A stretch of 64,000 nt of DNA from Manis javanica (GCF_040802235.1 NC_133166.1:868001-932000); one strand, 5' to 3'. Positions 34,040 to 47,071 are shown, counted from the stretch's first letter. The notes: generated by a model from the sequence alone, not told the origin. Translations and numbers: made by a program.

Positions 34040-34150
34040 ATGGGATAAGCGAATACTGGCTCCAGTGTCAGAGCTGAATGAAAATCCTTACTCTTCTTAT
34101 CAGTTGTATGACCTCAAGGAAGTCATTTAATCCCTTTGAAACCAACATAC
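34040..34150 (+). repeat. MIR SINE relic, partial
   Basis: CTGGCTCCAGTGTCAGAGCT, then GTATGACCTCAAGGAAGTC and ATTTAATCCCTTTGAAACC match the MIR core in order, with no clear 3' part. Confidence 0.5.
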
Positions 34151-35809
34151 AGGATAAACGATAACATGCAATCACATATGTGTATGTGCTTCATTCCAGT
34201 AACAGCACTCAGCCGTCCATGTACTTCCCACCTCTGGCTCCTGAACTCCCTCCTTCTCTCCACCCCACCCAAGTCCAGCCTTTATTTCCATTCATTGTTC
34301 AATTTCCTTTCCCTCAAGCTCCTGGTTTTATAGCAGACACATTTCAAGCTGTCAGTACATGAGTATTCATTTATAGAAGCCACTTACGAGGAGACATCTT
34401 GTCGCCAGCAAGACATCAGTTTACAGAACACACATTACTGTGGGGAGCTTGTCACTTCCACCTGGGAAATCTGTCAAACGGAGACTAAATGCCCATTTGC
34501 TTATTAACAACACCCACCCCTCTCCCTGCAGGGCTGGTCTGGTAAATGAGAAGCGTTGTAAGGCCTGTAGGTTAAGAGTGTAAGAGCCCAAGAAGACTTC
34601 CTTCCTGAAATGTTCCAGAACAGAATGTGAAAACCCGTAAATCAGGACAATTATTTATATCAAGATAGATTATCTTTTGAAGAAGGCTTTATGATTGAAT
34701 TATTCTAACTAGGAGGCTTGCCCTGTGCATTAGATGGTTTCTTAGTTTTATGCACAGGGAAAGGAAAATTAAGATATTAGGAGTCCTTAACAACTGAAAC
34801 TAACATTACAGAGTCAACTCCTCAGCCCTCAAAGAGCCTTGAAAACTAATCTAAACCAAGCCTCTCATTTTACAGTGGAAAACCGTGATTCCCACAGTTT
34901 AACTTGCTTAAATCCACAGAGAACCAAATTTTACTAGACTTATCCTTTACATTCTGCAAAGTTCTAGATGCGTCTGTCAAAAGATTTTTTTTTTCGTTTT
35001 TACTTTCATTTGTTCTCCACCACATAGAGTTTTTTGTACGTCAGTACCACAGCTGAGGAAACCAGTGCTTTTGGAAGTTAACTTACCTGCCTGCTGCTAA
35101 CAAGAGGAGCCAAGATTTGAACAAAGATCTTGACCTCCCTGCCCAGTTCTCTGAGGAAAGAACAGTAGCCTTATATTTTAGTAAATTTCAACAGATGACT
35201 CATTTGATATATAAATCATTTACAGACAGTCTTTCATGATAAGTCCCTGCTGTGTGGAAAGGAGGTCTGGAGAATACAAATACAAAACTGTAAGAAATAA
35301 TTCCTACTTCAACTATGCAAATCCTCCTGCATGTGAGGTGACTGATGTTATGCGCTTTGAGATTCGATAACTTTGCCAGCAGGCCATTTTCCTATACGCT
35401 ACAGAACACAAACAGACCAGGGCATATTTGTTTTCATTCTTGACAGTTGGAATTGGCTCTTCGAATGCTACAACCTAGAGATAGCCAAGCCCCAGCCAAT
35501 GTTTACAGGGCATAAGCTGCAGGGAAGGCATGGTGTGCAGTCTGTGAGGAAACCAGGTGATACACAACACTGTTCTTGCTTCCAGAGCAGCCTGACACCT
35601 ACTTCTAGAGAGAGGACAGTTCAAGGCATCTGTGGTCATTGTAATGTGAACAATACAGAAAATAAGTTAGAACTTTTCAGAGATGAGATGACTCCTGAGG
35701 GTAGGGAAAGGTCCCTGGGGGAGACAGAACTGGAGCCAGGCTCTGAAGGGATAATGGAGAAAGAGGCCAGAATTCCAAAATAGGAGACTGCTTCTAGTCA
35801 AAACCCTAA
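34151..35809. other. Intergenic, nothing recognised
   Basis: No gene or clear repeat. The 136-codon frame at 35,373-35,783 has no recognisable domain. Confidence 0.45.
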
Positions 35810-35965
35810 CACTTAACCAGCTGCGAGACTGGCCTGAGCCACTTATCTCTGAGAAATTTCCTTAGTCATGAAAGTGGAGACAATAGCACTGGCCACACCT
35901 TCCTCAAGTGTATTGTGAGGGTAAGTTGAGATAATGGGCGGGAAAGCATTTTAAACATTGCTACC
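35810..35965 (+). repeat. MIR SINE relic
   Basis: CACTTATCTCTGAGAAATTT, AGTGGAGACAATAGCACTGG, TATTGTGAGGGTAAGTTGAG and AAGCATTTTAAACATTGCTA follow the MIR order. Confidence 0.55.
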
Positions 35966-36174
35966 CTCTTTCTAAGGACAGTATTGCTGCTGGCAATTAT
36001 ATTGTTAGCAGAGCTGAGTGGAGAGTTCCTGAACGTTGGGGACCCACCTGAACCTGGGATGGAAGTGGTTGCACATGACAGGATCTTCTGTTGGCAAGAA
36101 ATTGTAAGAAAAGTTACCACTTAGAAGTAGGTAAACCAGTTCCTGAGTTCTTTACTTCTGTCACAGCTTGTGTT

Positions 36175-37260
36175 CGTTCTCCTCAGCTCTTGTCTCCACC
36201 GCAACAAATAATCAAAAGACAGAGACACAGTAGAGAAGCAGAATGAAAGTTTTATTTGAATCCAGTCCAAGGGAGGAGCAGGCCTGAGTCAAGGGAGACA
36301 AAGGCAAGAGAGGGAAGCTCACTGAACTCCTGCTCAGCATGAGGCAAATTCCTTGCCAACTCCTAAAGCCAGAGTCACACGGAGTCCGGTGACCTCTTGA
36401 ATCTTCATGGTGTAGGAACTCATACCCTATCATCCCAGGATTTGGGGGAGCTGCAGAATACTGGATGGAGTGAGATTGTGTTCTGGGAACTTCCAAAAGG
36501 CAAAGAAAGGAGATTTTCAGGTAAGCTACTAAAGAGCATGATAGCACAGCTGTAGTCCTGTCCAGGTCACCCAGGCGACCGGAACCTGCCAGCCCAAATC
36601 AGAGTTCTCGGTAGCCCCTCCCTACTTATCTGGAGCAGAAAAAAGAGAGTGATAGACCTGAAGAAAGGAAAGTGCAGACAACCTCAGAGAGAAGACACAC
36701 TTAAGGGTTTGGGGCCTGGGGTTCTATAGGGCTTTTGGGGTAAGGATCAGCATAAGGCATAATGTATGTAGATGATTCATAATTCCTTTGAAGTTTGAAG
36801 AATAGGGTTATTTAGATGACTGTGCTGGTCCAGATCTTGGCATTCTTTGTCCACATAGGTTTATTTACACTTTGAGGTCTATCTCCTGTCCTGGTTATAA
36901 AGTTACATGATTAAGGGGCTGGAAGAAGAGGAAGAATGGCATATAGGTTAAGTTAAAGGATGAACTGGGCCTCATTTGCAAGCTAAGTAGATTGTACAAT
37001 GGCATCATCTTCTTAGTACAAGGGAGACAGGTTGCACTTCGATACTTTTCCTTATCTGGGGAGTATCTGGACATTCCAAGTTGCTCTTGGTCTTTGAAAC
37101 TTCAACTAATTAACTCATTAGCTCTGTGAGTCCTTTCCGGCTCTCTGGCTTTACCTGGTTAACTCTCTGAGTCCCTTTCAGTGGGCTCCACGGGCTTTAT
37201 TCTCCCTCTGCCTGCTCATATCTTGTCTTTCTGCCTAACACTTCTACAGGCAATTAGGAC
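36175..37260 (-). mobile_element. ERV LTR-type repeat
   Basis: About 1.1 kb that parallels 60,580-62,190. Shared blocks include AGACAGAGACACAGTAGAGA-like sequence at the left, AGAAAGTTTTATTTGAA-like poly(A)-signal antisense, GATTAAGGGGCTGGAAGAAG, GGCATATAGGTTAAGTTAAA and TGCTCATATCTTGTCTTTCT at the right. Orientation is inferred as minus from the antisense TTTATT signals. Open frames in it are chance. Confidence 0.65.
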
Positions 37261-37719
37261 TTGTTCCCATCAAACTTGGGGAAGCGCCTAGACCTATGAG
37301 AGTAGCTGGAGCAACTGTGTCCCTATAGGGAAATCACACTTTCATAGAGAGATTTCTGTAGGAGCCACAAGTTAGCTGCATAGATCCAAGGCCAAGAATC
37401 CTACACCCCCTGCTCATAATATGGGATTCCTCAGTTGTCGGTCTGTGATTATTTCATAAGGTGTGTGTGTGTTGGGAGTGGAGGGAGGGTAAGATTTTTG
37501 TAGTATATTTAACTGATGAAAAGTTAGTATATATATATATATATATATGCATGTGTGTATAAGATGTTTTTAAAAACTTTCTACAAATCATTGAGAAAAA
37601 GATAACCTGATAGAAAAATTTAATTATTCAGTCTATTTTATTGCTCCTGTTAATTTGGCTTATCTCTACATTGGGATAATGATGACCAAGGCAGATGTCA
37701 ACATTTTTGTTATATTTAG
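37261..37719. repeat. Intergenic with (TA)n microsatellite
   Basis: A short (TA)n at 37,528-37,549 follows a GT-rich stretch at 37,460-37,475. Nothing else recognised. Confidence 0.6.
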
Positions 37720-38010
37720 TGAACATATGCATTTAGTTCTTTAGGGTATATATGCATCTGAAAGTAGAGTTGCTGAAGCATAGGTTATATACAGTATCAA
37801 CTTTACTAAATAGCATGTCACTGTTTTCCAAAGTGGTTGAACCAGTTTATATTCCCCTCAACAGTGTGCAAGAGGTCCTACTGCCAGCACCTATTATTAC
37901 TGGGCTTTTAAATGAAGTCAGTGTGGAGAGAGGTTAGTGTTTTTATTGTCTTAAATTGCATTTCCTTGATTACTTGTGAAATTAAACACACTTTTGTGTT
38001 TTTTTCAAGT
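37720..38010 (-). mobile_element. Old L1 ORF2 fragment
   Basis: TTTCCAAAGTGGTTGAACCA, CAACAGTGTGCAAGAGG and TTAAATTGCATTTCCTTGA are antisense to the L1 ORF2 C-terminal region. It is highly diverged. Confidence 0.65.
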
Positions 38011-38164
38011 CTTTCAGACATTTGTGTGTAAAAATAAAGCAAACCACAAATGGATACAAACAGAATGTATGGGAATGGATATATAGAGGTTTCTGCTCTA
38101 TTCTGACTTTGATGGTGGATATGTTGGTGTTTTCTTTATAGCTATTATTAAAGTTGACCTTTGG

Positions 38165-38166
<2 letters not shown>

Positions 38167-38227
<61 letters not shown>
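38167..38227. repeat. (AT)n microsatellite, about 60 bp
   Basis: About 30 uninterrupted AT units. It is the longest simple repeat in the window and probably variable in length. Confidence 0.95.
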
Positions 38228-38229
<2 letters not shown>

Positions 38230-40849
38230 CAGTAAAAATGTTAAAAAAGTAAATCAAACCTATATTCAAATAATTTATATAATTTCTGTTATGCACTTTT
38301 CTGTATAAGATGTATTTCACAACAGAAATGTTTCAAAAAAGATATATCCAATAGAATTCCTATCATATAAGTAACTTTAATTTTATGTAGCACAAGATAA
38401 AAACCAACAGAAGATACATATAAAATGCTATGGTAGAAGAAAGAAAGGACAAATCCCCGGGTGGGGAATTAAAGAAGGTAGCATTTGTTATGGACCAGAA
38501 AAATCATACAGTGCAATAGGGAGGAAGCTATGCAGATGTATTCATAAACAGTGGTCTGTTTGTATGGAGTGTAATATTCATGAAGAGAAATCATGGAAAA
38601 TAAGTTGGTAGTGCCCAACCGTGGAGGATATTCTTTCAGTTTAAGATTTTCAGATATAAACTACCAAATCAAATTCCCTGGAGGAAAGTCTAGATATTGT
38701 ACAGATGTCAGAGCCAAAAGTAGAATCCCAACTATAGTAGGAGAACATTTAGAACATTTTTGCCTATGCAGCTATGTTAAGGTAAAGCATTTGCTGCTTC
38801 AACCGAAGTTTTCAACATTTTATCTGTGAGCACATATCCACCTAAAAAGTTATTTCAGCACCTGTGGTACCAGATACTGGTCATTTTTGGATGGGTCCAG
38901 AGTCCATTTTCCGCTGAAAACATTCGGAGCTCCTTGGAGAGTAATCTCATAATCCCTGGGTTGATGGCAGAATTCCCTGTGCTCACCCAAGTCTATGGGA
39001 GCCAAGGCAGGGGGCTCCTCTCCTTCTCTGTCCCCTATAGAGAGACCCCTGTAGAGAAATGTATAGTGTGGTACGTACAGGGGAAGGCCTGAGTCCTAAA
39101 CCTATCAATGAAGTGCTCTCACTGTCCCGTATGTGACATGAAACAGCAATGCAGGCACAGCATGAAGGCTTGGGATTCATCTGCCCCAGTGGCGGGATTC
39201 TGGCCAGGCCCTTCCAGGCAGGAGATGGTTTCTTTCTTGCTGACTTCGATTCCTTCACCTTCTGAAATATCCCTGGTTCCTGCCTTTTGCCCAGTTTCCC
39301 TTTGATTCTGTGAACCGCTCAATAGCCTTTCAGTTGCCTCCCTTTTTTCCCTCTACATTATCCTGAGCTGGTCTTTGTAATAAAGCATAACCAGTATGTC
39401 TAGCACATGAGAGATGCTCTGCTAAGGACTGTATTGTGAACAAGAGACAAGTTCCTGGTTTCAAGAAATGGAAGGATAGAATGGAAATGTAAAATGTTAA
39501 AAGAAAAAGAAAAAAACCCCTCAATAATGCAAGAGAAGGCTGTAAGTTTTTCAACTAGCAACTCAGCAGGAAAAATAAATAATGCAGAGGAAACATTGCC
39601 ACAAAACATCTCTTACCAGCAGAAAGCAAAGTCATGATCAAGTGCTCCATTTTTTCATCATTTTTCCTTGCTAACCATGCTGATGAAGATCCGGAATTAT
39701 TGGTAGTAGAGATGAAAGAGAACTTAGGGCTATTTTTGGTCCATTGTCACGTGTTTCAGACAAGGAAGTGGAGATCTGGGGAGGGGAAGTAGGTTCATGT
39801 CCAAAAAGTGGCTGAGCCAGATCTTCAGCCATACCCCGTCCTACACACACCCAGGCCAGCGCCCTGCCTGGTGGCCAAAGCCCATTTCATGCCTGTGAAC
39901 ATCCACTTTTGCTTCTCCCTGGATGTTTTTGAGAGAATCCCCCTGTGTCCTCATAAACACATTACTGGTTCTCTGCTCAGATAATGATCACTTGATACCC
40001 AAGTGACACGTGCGCCTGGCTGTAGCAGGGAGGACGTTGTACCTGAGAGCCAGCAGGTTGCCTGTCAAGTTAATTGCAGTAACTTCTCTTTAGGTCCCTT
40101 GGTAGCTACTTCCCACATTCCCCTCTTCAATTCCGAGCATCTCTCATGTCAATAACAGAGTCTCCCTCAGCAGATGCCAAGCAAGGCTGCCTGGACTTCA
40201 TAGCTGAACTCCCTCCAGGAATTGCCTTCAGCTGAAGGGAGCTACCTCATGAATTACCCCACATCTAAGACTGTCAGTGAGGAAGACCAGTTCCTCTTGG
40301 CTTGTCTTCCTGACATCTCCTGGGCCGTCTGGCTCTGCAGTTGTCCAAAGGATTGGCTGAAGCCTTCTTTGCAACTGGATCACAGCCCAGCTTCTCGCTC
40401 TGTCTGATACTTCTGCTACCCCTCCCCACCGGGCATGGCTCCAGAGAGCATTCCCCAGGGAGCCACCTGCATGCAGATCTCAGTCTCAGAGCCTATTTCC
40501 CAGCAAATATGATCTAAGAAGCCTCATCACCCAGTCTCAGTTCTCTGAGAAACTCTGATGACTAAACAATATTGTTTTACTTCTTTGGGATTGTGATTTG
40601 TGTTGTTAACAATGTTGGAGATAAAAATCTTAAATCTCCAAACATCTCAGAAGAAAGCCAAGAATGACAGCTCTGAGATAAGTGCAGACAACAGCCACAG
40701 TTCCTAGGCATGTAATGAACCTTAGAGACCACCCCGTCCCTTCCCAGATATTTCCCGAGGGTTTCCTAGGGGCTCAGGGCTCTGCTGGGCTCTGTCGTCT
40801 TTGTTGTTTCTCACAATGACTCTGTTAACATTTAATTTATTATCCTAGC
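38228..40849. other. Intergenic, nothing recognised
   Basis: No gene, exon or RNA supported in this 2.6 kb. Several short overlapping open frames at 38,983-39,322 are on both strands and have no known domain. Confidence 0.45.
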
Positions 40850-41065
40850 TTTATAGTTGATAAAACCAAGGCTCAGAGATGCGAAGTGACTTACTGAAGG
40901 TCTGATAGCTGCAGGAGTGTCACCATGTTCTACTAAATGATAAGTGGTTTGAGGACGGGCACTCTGCCACCTTCACCTTTGTATTCCTAGCACCTAGCTT
41001 AGTGCCTGACACAGAGCAGGTGTTCAATGATTTTTTCTGAGTGGATGCATGATTGAACATTCAAA
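40850..41065 (+). repeat. L2/MIR-type relic
   Basis: A gap-filled MIR-like part (GGCTCAGAGATGCGAAGTGA) is followed by an L2-type 3' end: GGACGGGCACTCTGCCACC, TGTATTCCTAGCACCTAGC, TAGTGCCTGACACAGAGCAG and GTTCAATGATTTTTTCTGAG. Confidence 0.6.
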
Positions 41066-41849
41066 GAACGGACCATAATTTTATTGAGCACCTTTATCAT
41101 TCCATATACATTTCCTATATTTTAATGTATATTATCTCTTTTCAATTCATAATAAATGAGGGGGGAATTAAATTTCCCATTTTACATTGGTGAAACTGAG
41201 GCTCAGGTACACAGGCACTAAGTAGTAGAACAAGGATTTTAACCCAACTCTGCTTTGCGGCTGTATTTGCCTTTTACTATATCTTGTCCTTTCCACCATC
41301 CCCTATTTCTCACCATCTACCCATTTTGTCAGGTACAAAAGCCTTACGTGGCTCTCCCCAAGACACACCGCTACAACAGCAGCACCGAGGCTAGACCCTA
41401 GGTCCTGTATCTCCCCCTCCGAGCGCTAGCTGGCTGTCCTGCTCAGCAGGCGCAGAATCTGTACAGGACTCTGGTTGCCTTTTCCAAACATGGTTGATGG
41501 AATATCTTTCTCACTTAGATCGCAAAATGTCTCGCCAAATATAAAACTGAAAATATAGGCCACCTGCCCACGTGATTATGTTTCATAACTCAGCTAACAA
41601 TAGCTCTCAGCTTGCCTGGCCTGTTTATAACATATTAAAAGCTCATGTTCAAAGTCGCTCATCTCTTGGATTAGTGTCAAGATTTTGGCTTTCCAGGATC
41701 CTTTCTCTCTCGGTCTCTATCTCACCCAGCAGGATGTGGATTATGCTTGTCCACGTTATTTTCCACATGGATTATTGAGTACTTGTTTTCAAAGGTGAAT
41801 TACATGGCCTTATTCTCTTGGCTGTGCCTGCAGAATTCGTTTTGGACAG

Positions 41850-42055
41850 CAGGAGACAGAAATGATTAAGGGTGCAGGCTCTGGAGCCAGGTGAGGGTTA
41901 AAGCTGTGTATTCTTGGGCCAGGCATGAAACCTTTGTCTTAGTTTCCTCATCAGTGAAATGGAGATCAAATAATACTTATTTCCTGGGATTGTTGTGAGG
42001 ATTAAACACAATCATTCATGGCCAGTGTTCAGCTCAATTCCCAACACACAGAGGG
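41850..42055 (+). repeat. MIR SINE relic
   Basis: One of the clearest MIRs here: GGGTGCAGGCTCTGGAGCCA, TTAGTTTCCTCATCAGTGAA, ATGGAGATCAAATAATACTT and GGGATTGTTGTGAGGATTAA. Confidence 0.8.
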
Positions 42056-42144
42056 AATGCACAAACAAGATAACTGAAAACAAAAATCAACAAAACAAGG
42101 GGAAGGGGATGAGAGATGAGTGAAATAGGTGAAGGGGATAAAGA

Positions 42145-42344
42145 GGCACAAGCTTCCAATTATAAAATAATCAGTCACAGGAATGGAAGTACAGCCTAGG
42201 GAACAGGGCCAACGATATTGTGGTATCTTGGTTTAGTGACAGATGGTAACTACTCCTACCTTGCTGAGCATTTCACAGTGTATGTAATTGCTGAACTGCT
42301 ACGTCATAATCTGAAGCCAATATAATATTGTATACCAACTATAT
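42145..42344 (+). mobile_element. Old L1 3' end, left part (interrupted)
   Basis: CAAGCTTCCAATTATAAAAT, GGAAGTACAGCCTAGGGAAC and TATTGTATACCAACTATA are a diverged L1 3' end. A younger L1 piece interrupts it at 42,344; it resumes at 42,757. Confidence 0.75.
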
Positions 42345-42756
42345 TATGCTCAGTGAAATAAGTCAGGCAGAGAAAGACAAATGCCAAATGATTTCCCTCA
42401 TTTGTGGAGTATAACCATGAAGCAAAACTGAAGGAACTAAGCAGCAGCAGACTCACAGACTCCAAGAAGGGACCAGCAGTTACTAAAGGAGTGGGGGAGG
42501 GCAGGTGGGGAGGGAGGGAGAAGGGGACAGAGGGGTATTATGATTAGTGCACATGGTGTGTGTGGGGTCAGGTGGAAGACAGTGTAGCACAGAGGAGAAA
42601 AGTAGTGACTCTGTGGCATCTTACTATGCTGATGGACGTGTCTGCAATGGGGTATGAGAGAGGACTCAAATAATACGGATGAATGTAGCAACCACATTGC
42701 TTTTCTTGTGAAACCTTCATAAGAGTGTTTATCAATAATACCTTAATAAAAAAATG
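42345..42756 (+). mobile_element. Short L1 insertion nested in the old L1
   Basis: About 412 bases, from the ORF2 C-terminus (TATGCTCAGTGAAATAAGTC) through the L1 3' UTR with its G-rich tract to a tail ending CTTAATAAAAAAATG. It is bounded by a perfect 17-base duplication, TTGTATACCAACTATAT, at 42,328-42,344 and 42,757-42,773. It is a 5'-truncated L1 lacking the retroviral extension. Confidence 0.85.
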
Positions 42757-42773
42757 TTGTATACCAACTATAT

Positions 42774-43989
42774 CCCAATTTTAAAAAGTTAAAAAAAAAA
42801 TCAGTGCTGGCATTAAAAAAAAAAAAGCCACCACCACCTAGCTTGACCAGATTGTCCCAGTTTTACTGTGACTTTTTAGATTAAACACAGAAAATCCCAG
42901 GTCCCAGGAAACCTGTGGGACTTGGAATGGTGGTTACTGTATTTCCTATTAGTGAAGAAAACAAAAGGTTCTGAGTTATTCATTTATTCATGAAGTATTA
43001 TTGGTGCCTAATCCATTCCAGACACTTTGAGGGTATTCGAACTGTAAACATGACAAAGCAAGTCCTCCGGAATGCTCCAGCTAACGAGAGAGTCATGAAA
43101 ATGGGCAAACTGTGTTAAGACCCTTCTGGAAGTTGGCATGAAATGTTCAAAGAGTGTAACTCTGAAATGCTCTGCTCCCAGGGGGACACTTTGTAGGAAT
43201 TCCATGGGTTACACACTTCTGTCTAATAGAGAAGCAATGCTGTGGGGAGCTTTTGGGGTTCCCCAAACCCCTAAAACCTATGGGGCTTTACACAAGAACA
43301 GCATTTCCATGAGGAGGTAGGTTACACAGCTCTCTTTATTGCAGTACTCCGTAGTGTCTTTAACAGATTTATGAGCACTGGACTCTCGAGGATGGGGGTG
43401 TTTTAAGTATTGTTTCCAAGCTTTAAACGTTTTTTGACAACCCAGAATTATTTTTAGCACTTGTGGAATGACTGCAGTGTTCCACAAAGCTTTGACAGAA
43501 AGCTGATCTGAGTGGTATCTGGCACTGAACATAAAAAGCCCAGACTAGGGAGAAAGTCCCCAAACCCCAGCTCCTTACAATTTTAGAGCAGATACGCTTC
43601 AGTCACAATAGCCGGAGCTGTGGTTCTTAACCTTTATGTTTGTTCATGAATTTCTTTTCAGAATTTGATGAACACCTAATGCTCAGAGGATAAAAGGTCT
43701 CAGTCTAGAGGTTTAAACTTTGCAGAGCATACAGGAGAGATGTTTTATCTCTTTAGGAATTGAAAAATCTTGTTCTCTTAAGATAATTTTGAGCCTTCAT
43801 ATCAGCAGAAATGGCGGGGGTGGGGAAGCCCTATAAAGACTGAACTAAATCCTGACACAAGCTAGAACCACTCAAGTGCAGATTAGTATGAAGGATAAGT
43901 ATGGAAAGCACACAAGTAATAGCAATCGCTTTGCTATACCAAGTGCTCGCTATTAAGTGTATTGCTTTATTTAATCAGGAGGGAGGTAG
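42774..43989. other. Intergenic, nothing recognised
   Basis: A short A-rich stretch near 42,780-42,830, then no gene or clear repeat. Confidence 0.4.
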
Positions 43990-44265
43990 TGGTTTAGGCT
44001 GCAGTGTCTGAAATCAGAATTCCCAGTTTAGAATATTGTTTTTGCCATTTACTTGTGACACAATGCTGGAAATGGAAATTAGTAAAATTCTTGAGTACTT
44101 AACATGAAACCTTAGTCTTCGAATTCTCATCTACAAAGTAGCAATCATAAAAATATCTTTCTTGTAAGTTTTGTAGAGATTACGTGACATGATTCTTGCA
44201 GCCTAGTGCCCAGCTTATAGTGAAGCCCAGTGGACATTGCCTATTATTATCGATACTGTTACTAG
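43990..44265 (+). repeat. MIR SINE relic
   Basis: Diverged MIR order: GTTTAGGCTGCAGTGTCTGA, TTTGCCATTTACTTGTGACA, TCTCATCTACAAAGTAGCAA and TGCAGCCTAGTGCCCAGCT. Confidence 0.6.
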
Positions 44266-44899
44266 GTGGACATTATCATTATCAACGTCCCTTCACAGAA
44301 GTAATGAGGACAGGAATGATCTGTAGCAGATCAACCCTATCAACCACAGTCACCTCAGAGATAATCATAACTCATTAATGAGGAGGAGCGGGAAAGTAGT
44401 GTCATATTTCAGCTTTATTTTCTTTTTCCTCATAAGAAATATTTGAATAAAACTAAGTAATGTATTTGGTCTCTTTCTAAATTATTTTTATCTGAATCAC
44501 CAGTTAGCAATATGAATCATATTTATATCTTTGTGAATCACATATTTCATATTTATCTGTATGACTCCTATCCAGACTTGTGTGGGTTCTCTTTGGGTCA
44601 GATGTGCCTTAAGGCTGTGTCTACATTTTGGGGACACCCAGGATTTTCTTAATAAGAGTTGTATAACCTTAGGATTCTCTCTTCTGATATAAGAGGCATT
44701 CTTTTATCTCTAGGACCTGATGCCCAGTCATTCCCCACAGGCTTAAGCTTCCTCTGAGGTCGCCTGTGTCCAGCCTAGAGGGTAGAAGCACGAGGGAGAG
44801 GAAGGGGAAAGGAGGGGACAGCCACTGAAGCATGCACGTTCTGTGACTATTTTTTAACTCAGAAGTATCTTTATTTAGTTTAGTTTAGTTTTGTTTTTT
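44266..44899. other. Intergenic, nothing recognised
   Basis: No gene or clear repeat. Confidence 0.4.
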
Positions 44900-46040
44900 C
44901 TTTTGTTGTGGTAAGAGCACTTAACATGAAACCTACCCTCTTAACAACTTTTCAAGTATGCAATACTGTACAGTTAATTATAGGCACTGTGTTCAACATC
45001 AGAGCTCTAGAATTTAGTCATCTCATATAATTGAAACTTTGACCCATTAAATAGCAACAGCTTATTTCCCCCTCTTTCCAGCCCCAGTAATCATCATTCT
45101 ACTCATGGTTTCTCTGAGTTTGAGTATTTTAATACATTATGTAACTGGAATCATACAGTATTTGTCCTGTGGCTGATTTATTTCACTTAGCATAATGTCC
45201 TCCAAGTTCAACCATGTTGTCCCATATGGCAGGATTTTTTACTTTTTTAAGGCTGAATAATATCCCATTGCATGTCTGTACCACAATTCCTTTATCATTC
45301 ATTTGTTGATGGACATTTGATTGTTTCCATATCTCTATTATTGTAAATAATATAGCAGTGAATGTGGGAGAGCAGATATCGCCTTGAGATCCTAGTTTCA
45401 ATTCCTCTGATATACACCGGAAGTAGGATTGCTGGGTCACATGGTAATTCCAATTTGAATTTTTTGGAAGAAACTCCATACTGTTTTCCATGTGGCTTCA
45501 GCATTCTATATTCTCATCAACAGTATACAAGAGCTCCAATCCTCCAGATCCTTACCAAGACTTTTGTTTTCTTTGATAAGTTATTCTAATACATGTGAAC
45601 TGAAATCTCATTGTGGCTTTGATCTGCATTTCCCTGATGATTAGTGATATTGCATACACCTGGCGGCCATTTGTATGTTTTCTTTGGGGAAATGTCTATG
45701 CAAGTATTTTGGCCATTTAAAATATGTAGTTTTTTGTTTTGGGGGGCGGTTTATGCATTTGAGTTGTAGGAGATTGTAATATATTTTCATTATTAACCCC
45801 TATTCAGAAAGAGGTTTTGCAAATATTTTCTCCCATTCCATAGAATGCTTTTTTCATTTTGTTGATTGTTTGGTGTGCAGAAGCTTTTTAATTTGATATA
45901 GTCTCACTTGCCTGTTTTTTATTCTATTGCCTGTACTTTTGGGGTCAAATCCAAGAACTTATTGCCAGGACCTCTATCAAGAAGTTTTCCCTCTATGCTT
46001 TCTTCTAGAAGTTTAAAAGCAGGTCCTAGAGATCTGTACA
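44900..46040 (-). mobile_element. Old L1 fragment: ORF2 end and 3' UTR
   Basis: Minus-strand L1 with the 3' UTR at the left and the ORF2 C-terminus from about 45,170 rightwards. Readable ORF2 blocks include TTTATCATTCATTTGTTGAT, GGATTGCTGGGTCACATGG and CTGCATTTCCCTGATGATTA. Many lesions; not coding. Confidence 0.8.
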
Positions 46041-46059
46041 CCATAGTACCTACATTTAG

Positions 46060-46310
46060 CAAGACAGCATTGTGCACTTTAACTTTGTTGAGAGGATTGA
46101 TCTATATACTTATCATCAACAAAATGAAACAAAACAAAAGACAAAAAAATACAAGGAAGTCTTTGGAAATGATTGATATGTTCGGTACCTTGGCTGTGGT
46201 GATACTATCATGAATATATGTGATGTCCAAACTCATCAAGATGTATACATTAAATGTGTGCAATATTTGTGTATTAGTCATACTTCAGCAAAGCTAAATA
46301 TTATCAGAAA
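46060..46310 (+). mobile_element. Old L1 3' end, opposite strand
   Basis: GGTACCTTGGCTGTGGTGAT, TGTCCAAACTCATCAAGATG and TATACATTAAATGTGTGCAA match an old L1 3' end in plus orientation, tail-to-tail with nothing coding. Confidence 0.65.
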
Positions 46311-46379
46311 GTGCAGGAAAAGAAAGGAATTCCATGTTTGCCAAGCATTGCCTCTGATCAGGCATCACTCTTGGTGTTT

Positions 46380-46530
46380 ACATTTTTGTTTTATTTAATT
46401 TTCATATAATCTTTATAAAGTTTATGTTATAATTCCTATTTTTAAATGTGCAAAATATAATTAAAGGAGACTGAATAACATTGTAAATAGCTTTAAGAGG
46501 CAGATCTAGCACTCAAACTTGCTGTCTGAC
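46380..46530 (-). repeat. MIR SINE relic
   Basis: TTTTATTTAATTTTCATATA, TATAATTCCTATTTTTAAAT and GAGACTGAATAACATTG are an AT-drifted antisense MIR. Confidence 0.45.
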
Positions 46531-46938
46531 GTCAAAGCTTGTGTTCTATGAAAACTATTCTTCTGAATGGTCACTGGCAGGTGGAGGAGTAAGTTGCTTG
46601 ATGTTAAGGGACAGTTCGATTCACCTTCCCACCTCTAGCTTCTAGCCTGTATGAAGAATATGGTAGGTAAGTGCAGGAATGCATGCATGCGGTCACATGC
46701 CAGGATGGGCAATACCTGTTCTTAGTTAAAATGCTATGGAGCATTCACCTGGCCTCTTGCCCTGACCTACTGTCTTCCAAGATAAGTATTTGTGGCTGCT
46801 TCTGCTAATGTATTTGTGTAGTAGAAACAAACCCTAAATTTATAAAATGCCTGAGGATGAAGGAAACTCCATCAGAATTTGCTGTTGGCTTTTCCTTCTC
46901 TGGATAAACATCACTGGACTATCATGGCTAACTGTCTG

Positions 46939-47071
46939 ATTGGATCCTGCAATAAGGTACTTCTTTCATGTCTACTCTCTGATTTATGGTGGGCTACTTA
47001 GTTCCACTGTAGGAAAAAAAAAGATCGTTTTTTCTCTCTTTTCTGTCATCTGAGTATACTCAGTAACTCAT
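46939..47071 (+). repeat. Source-like copy of a 132-bp local duplication
   Basis: It runs from ATTGGATCCTGCAATAAGGT to CAGTAACTCA and recurs diverged at 48,574-48,705. Here it lies in non-repeat sequence, so it looks like the source copy. Confidence 0.8.

Noticed and set aside
35373-35783. A 136-codon plus-strand frame
   Set aside because: No recognisable domain or coding signature; near old repeats only.
38982-39322. Overlapping plus and minus frames suggesting a small gene
   Set aside because: Four frames on both strands with no conserved motif; typical of GC-balanced non-coding DNA.
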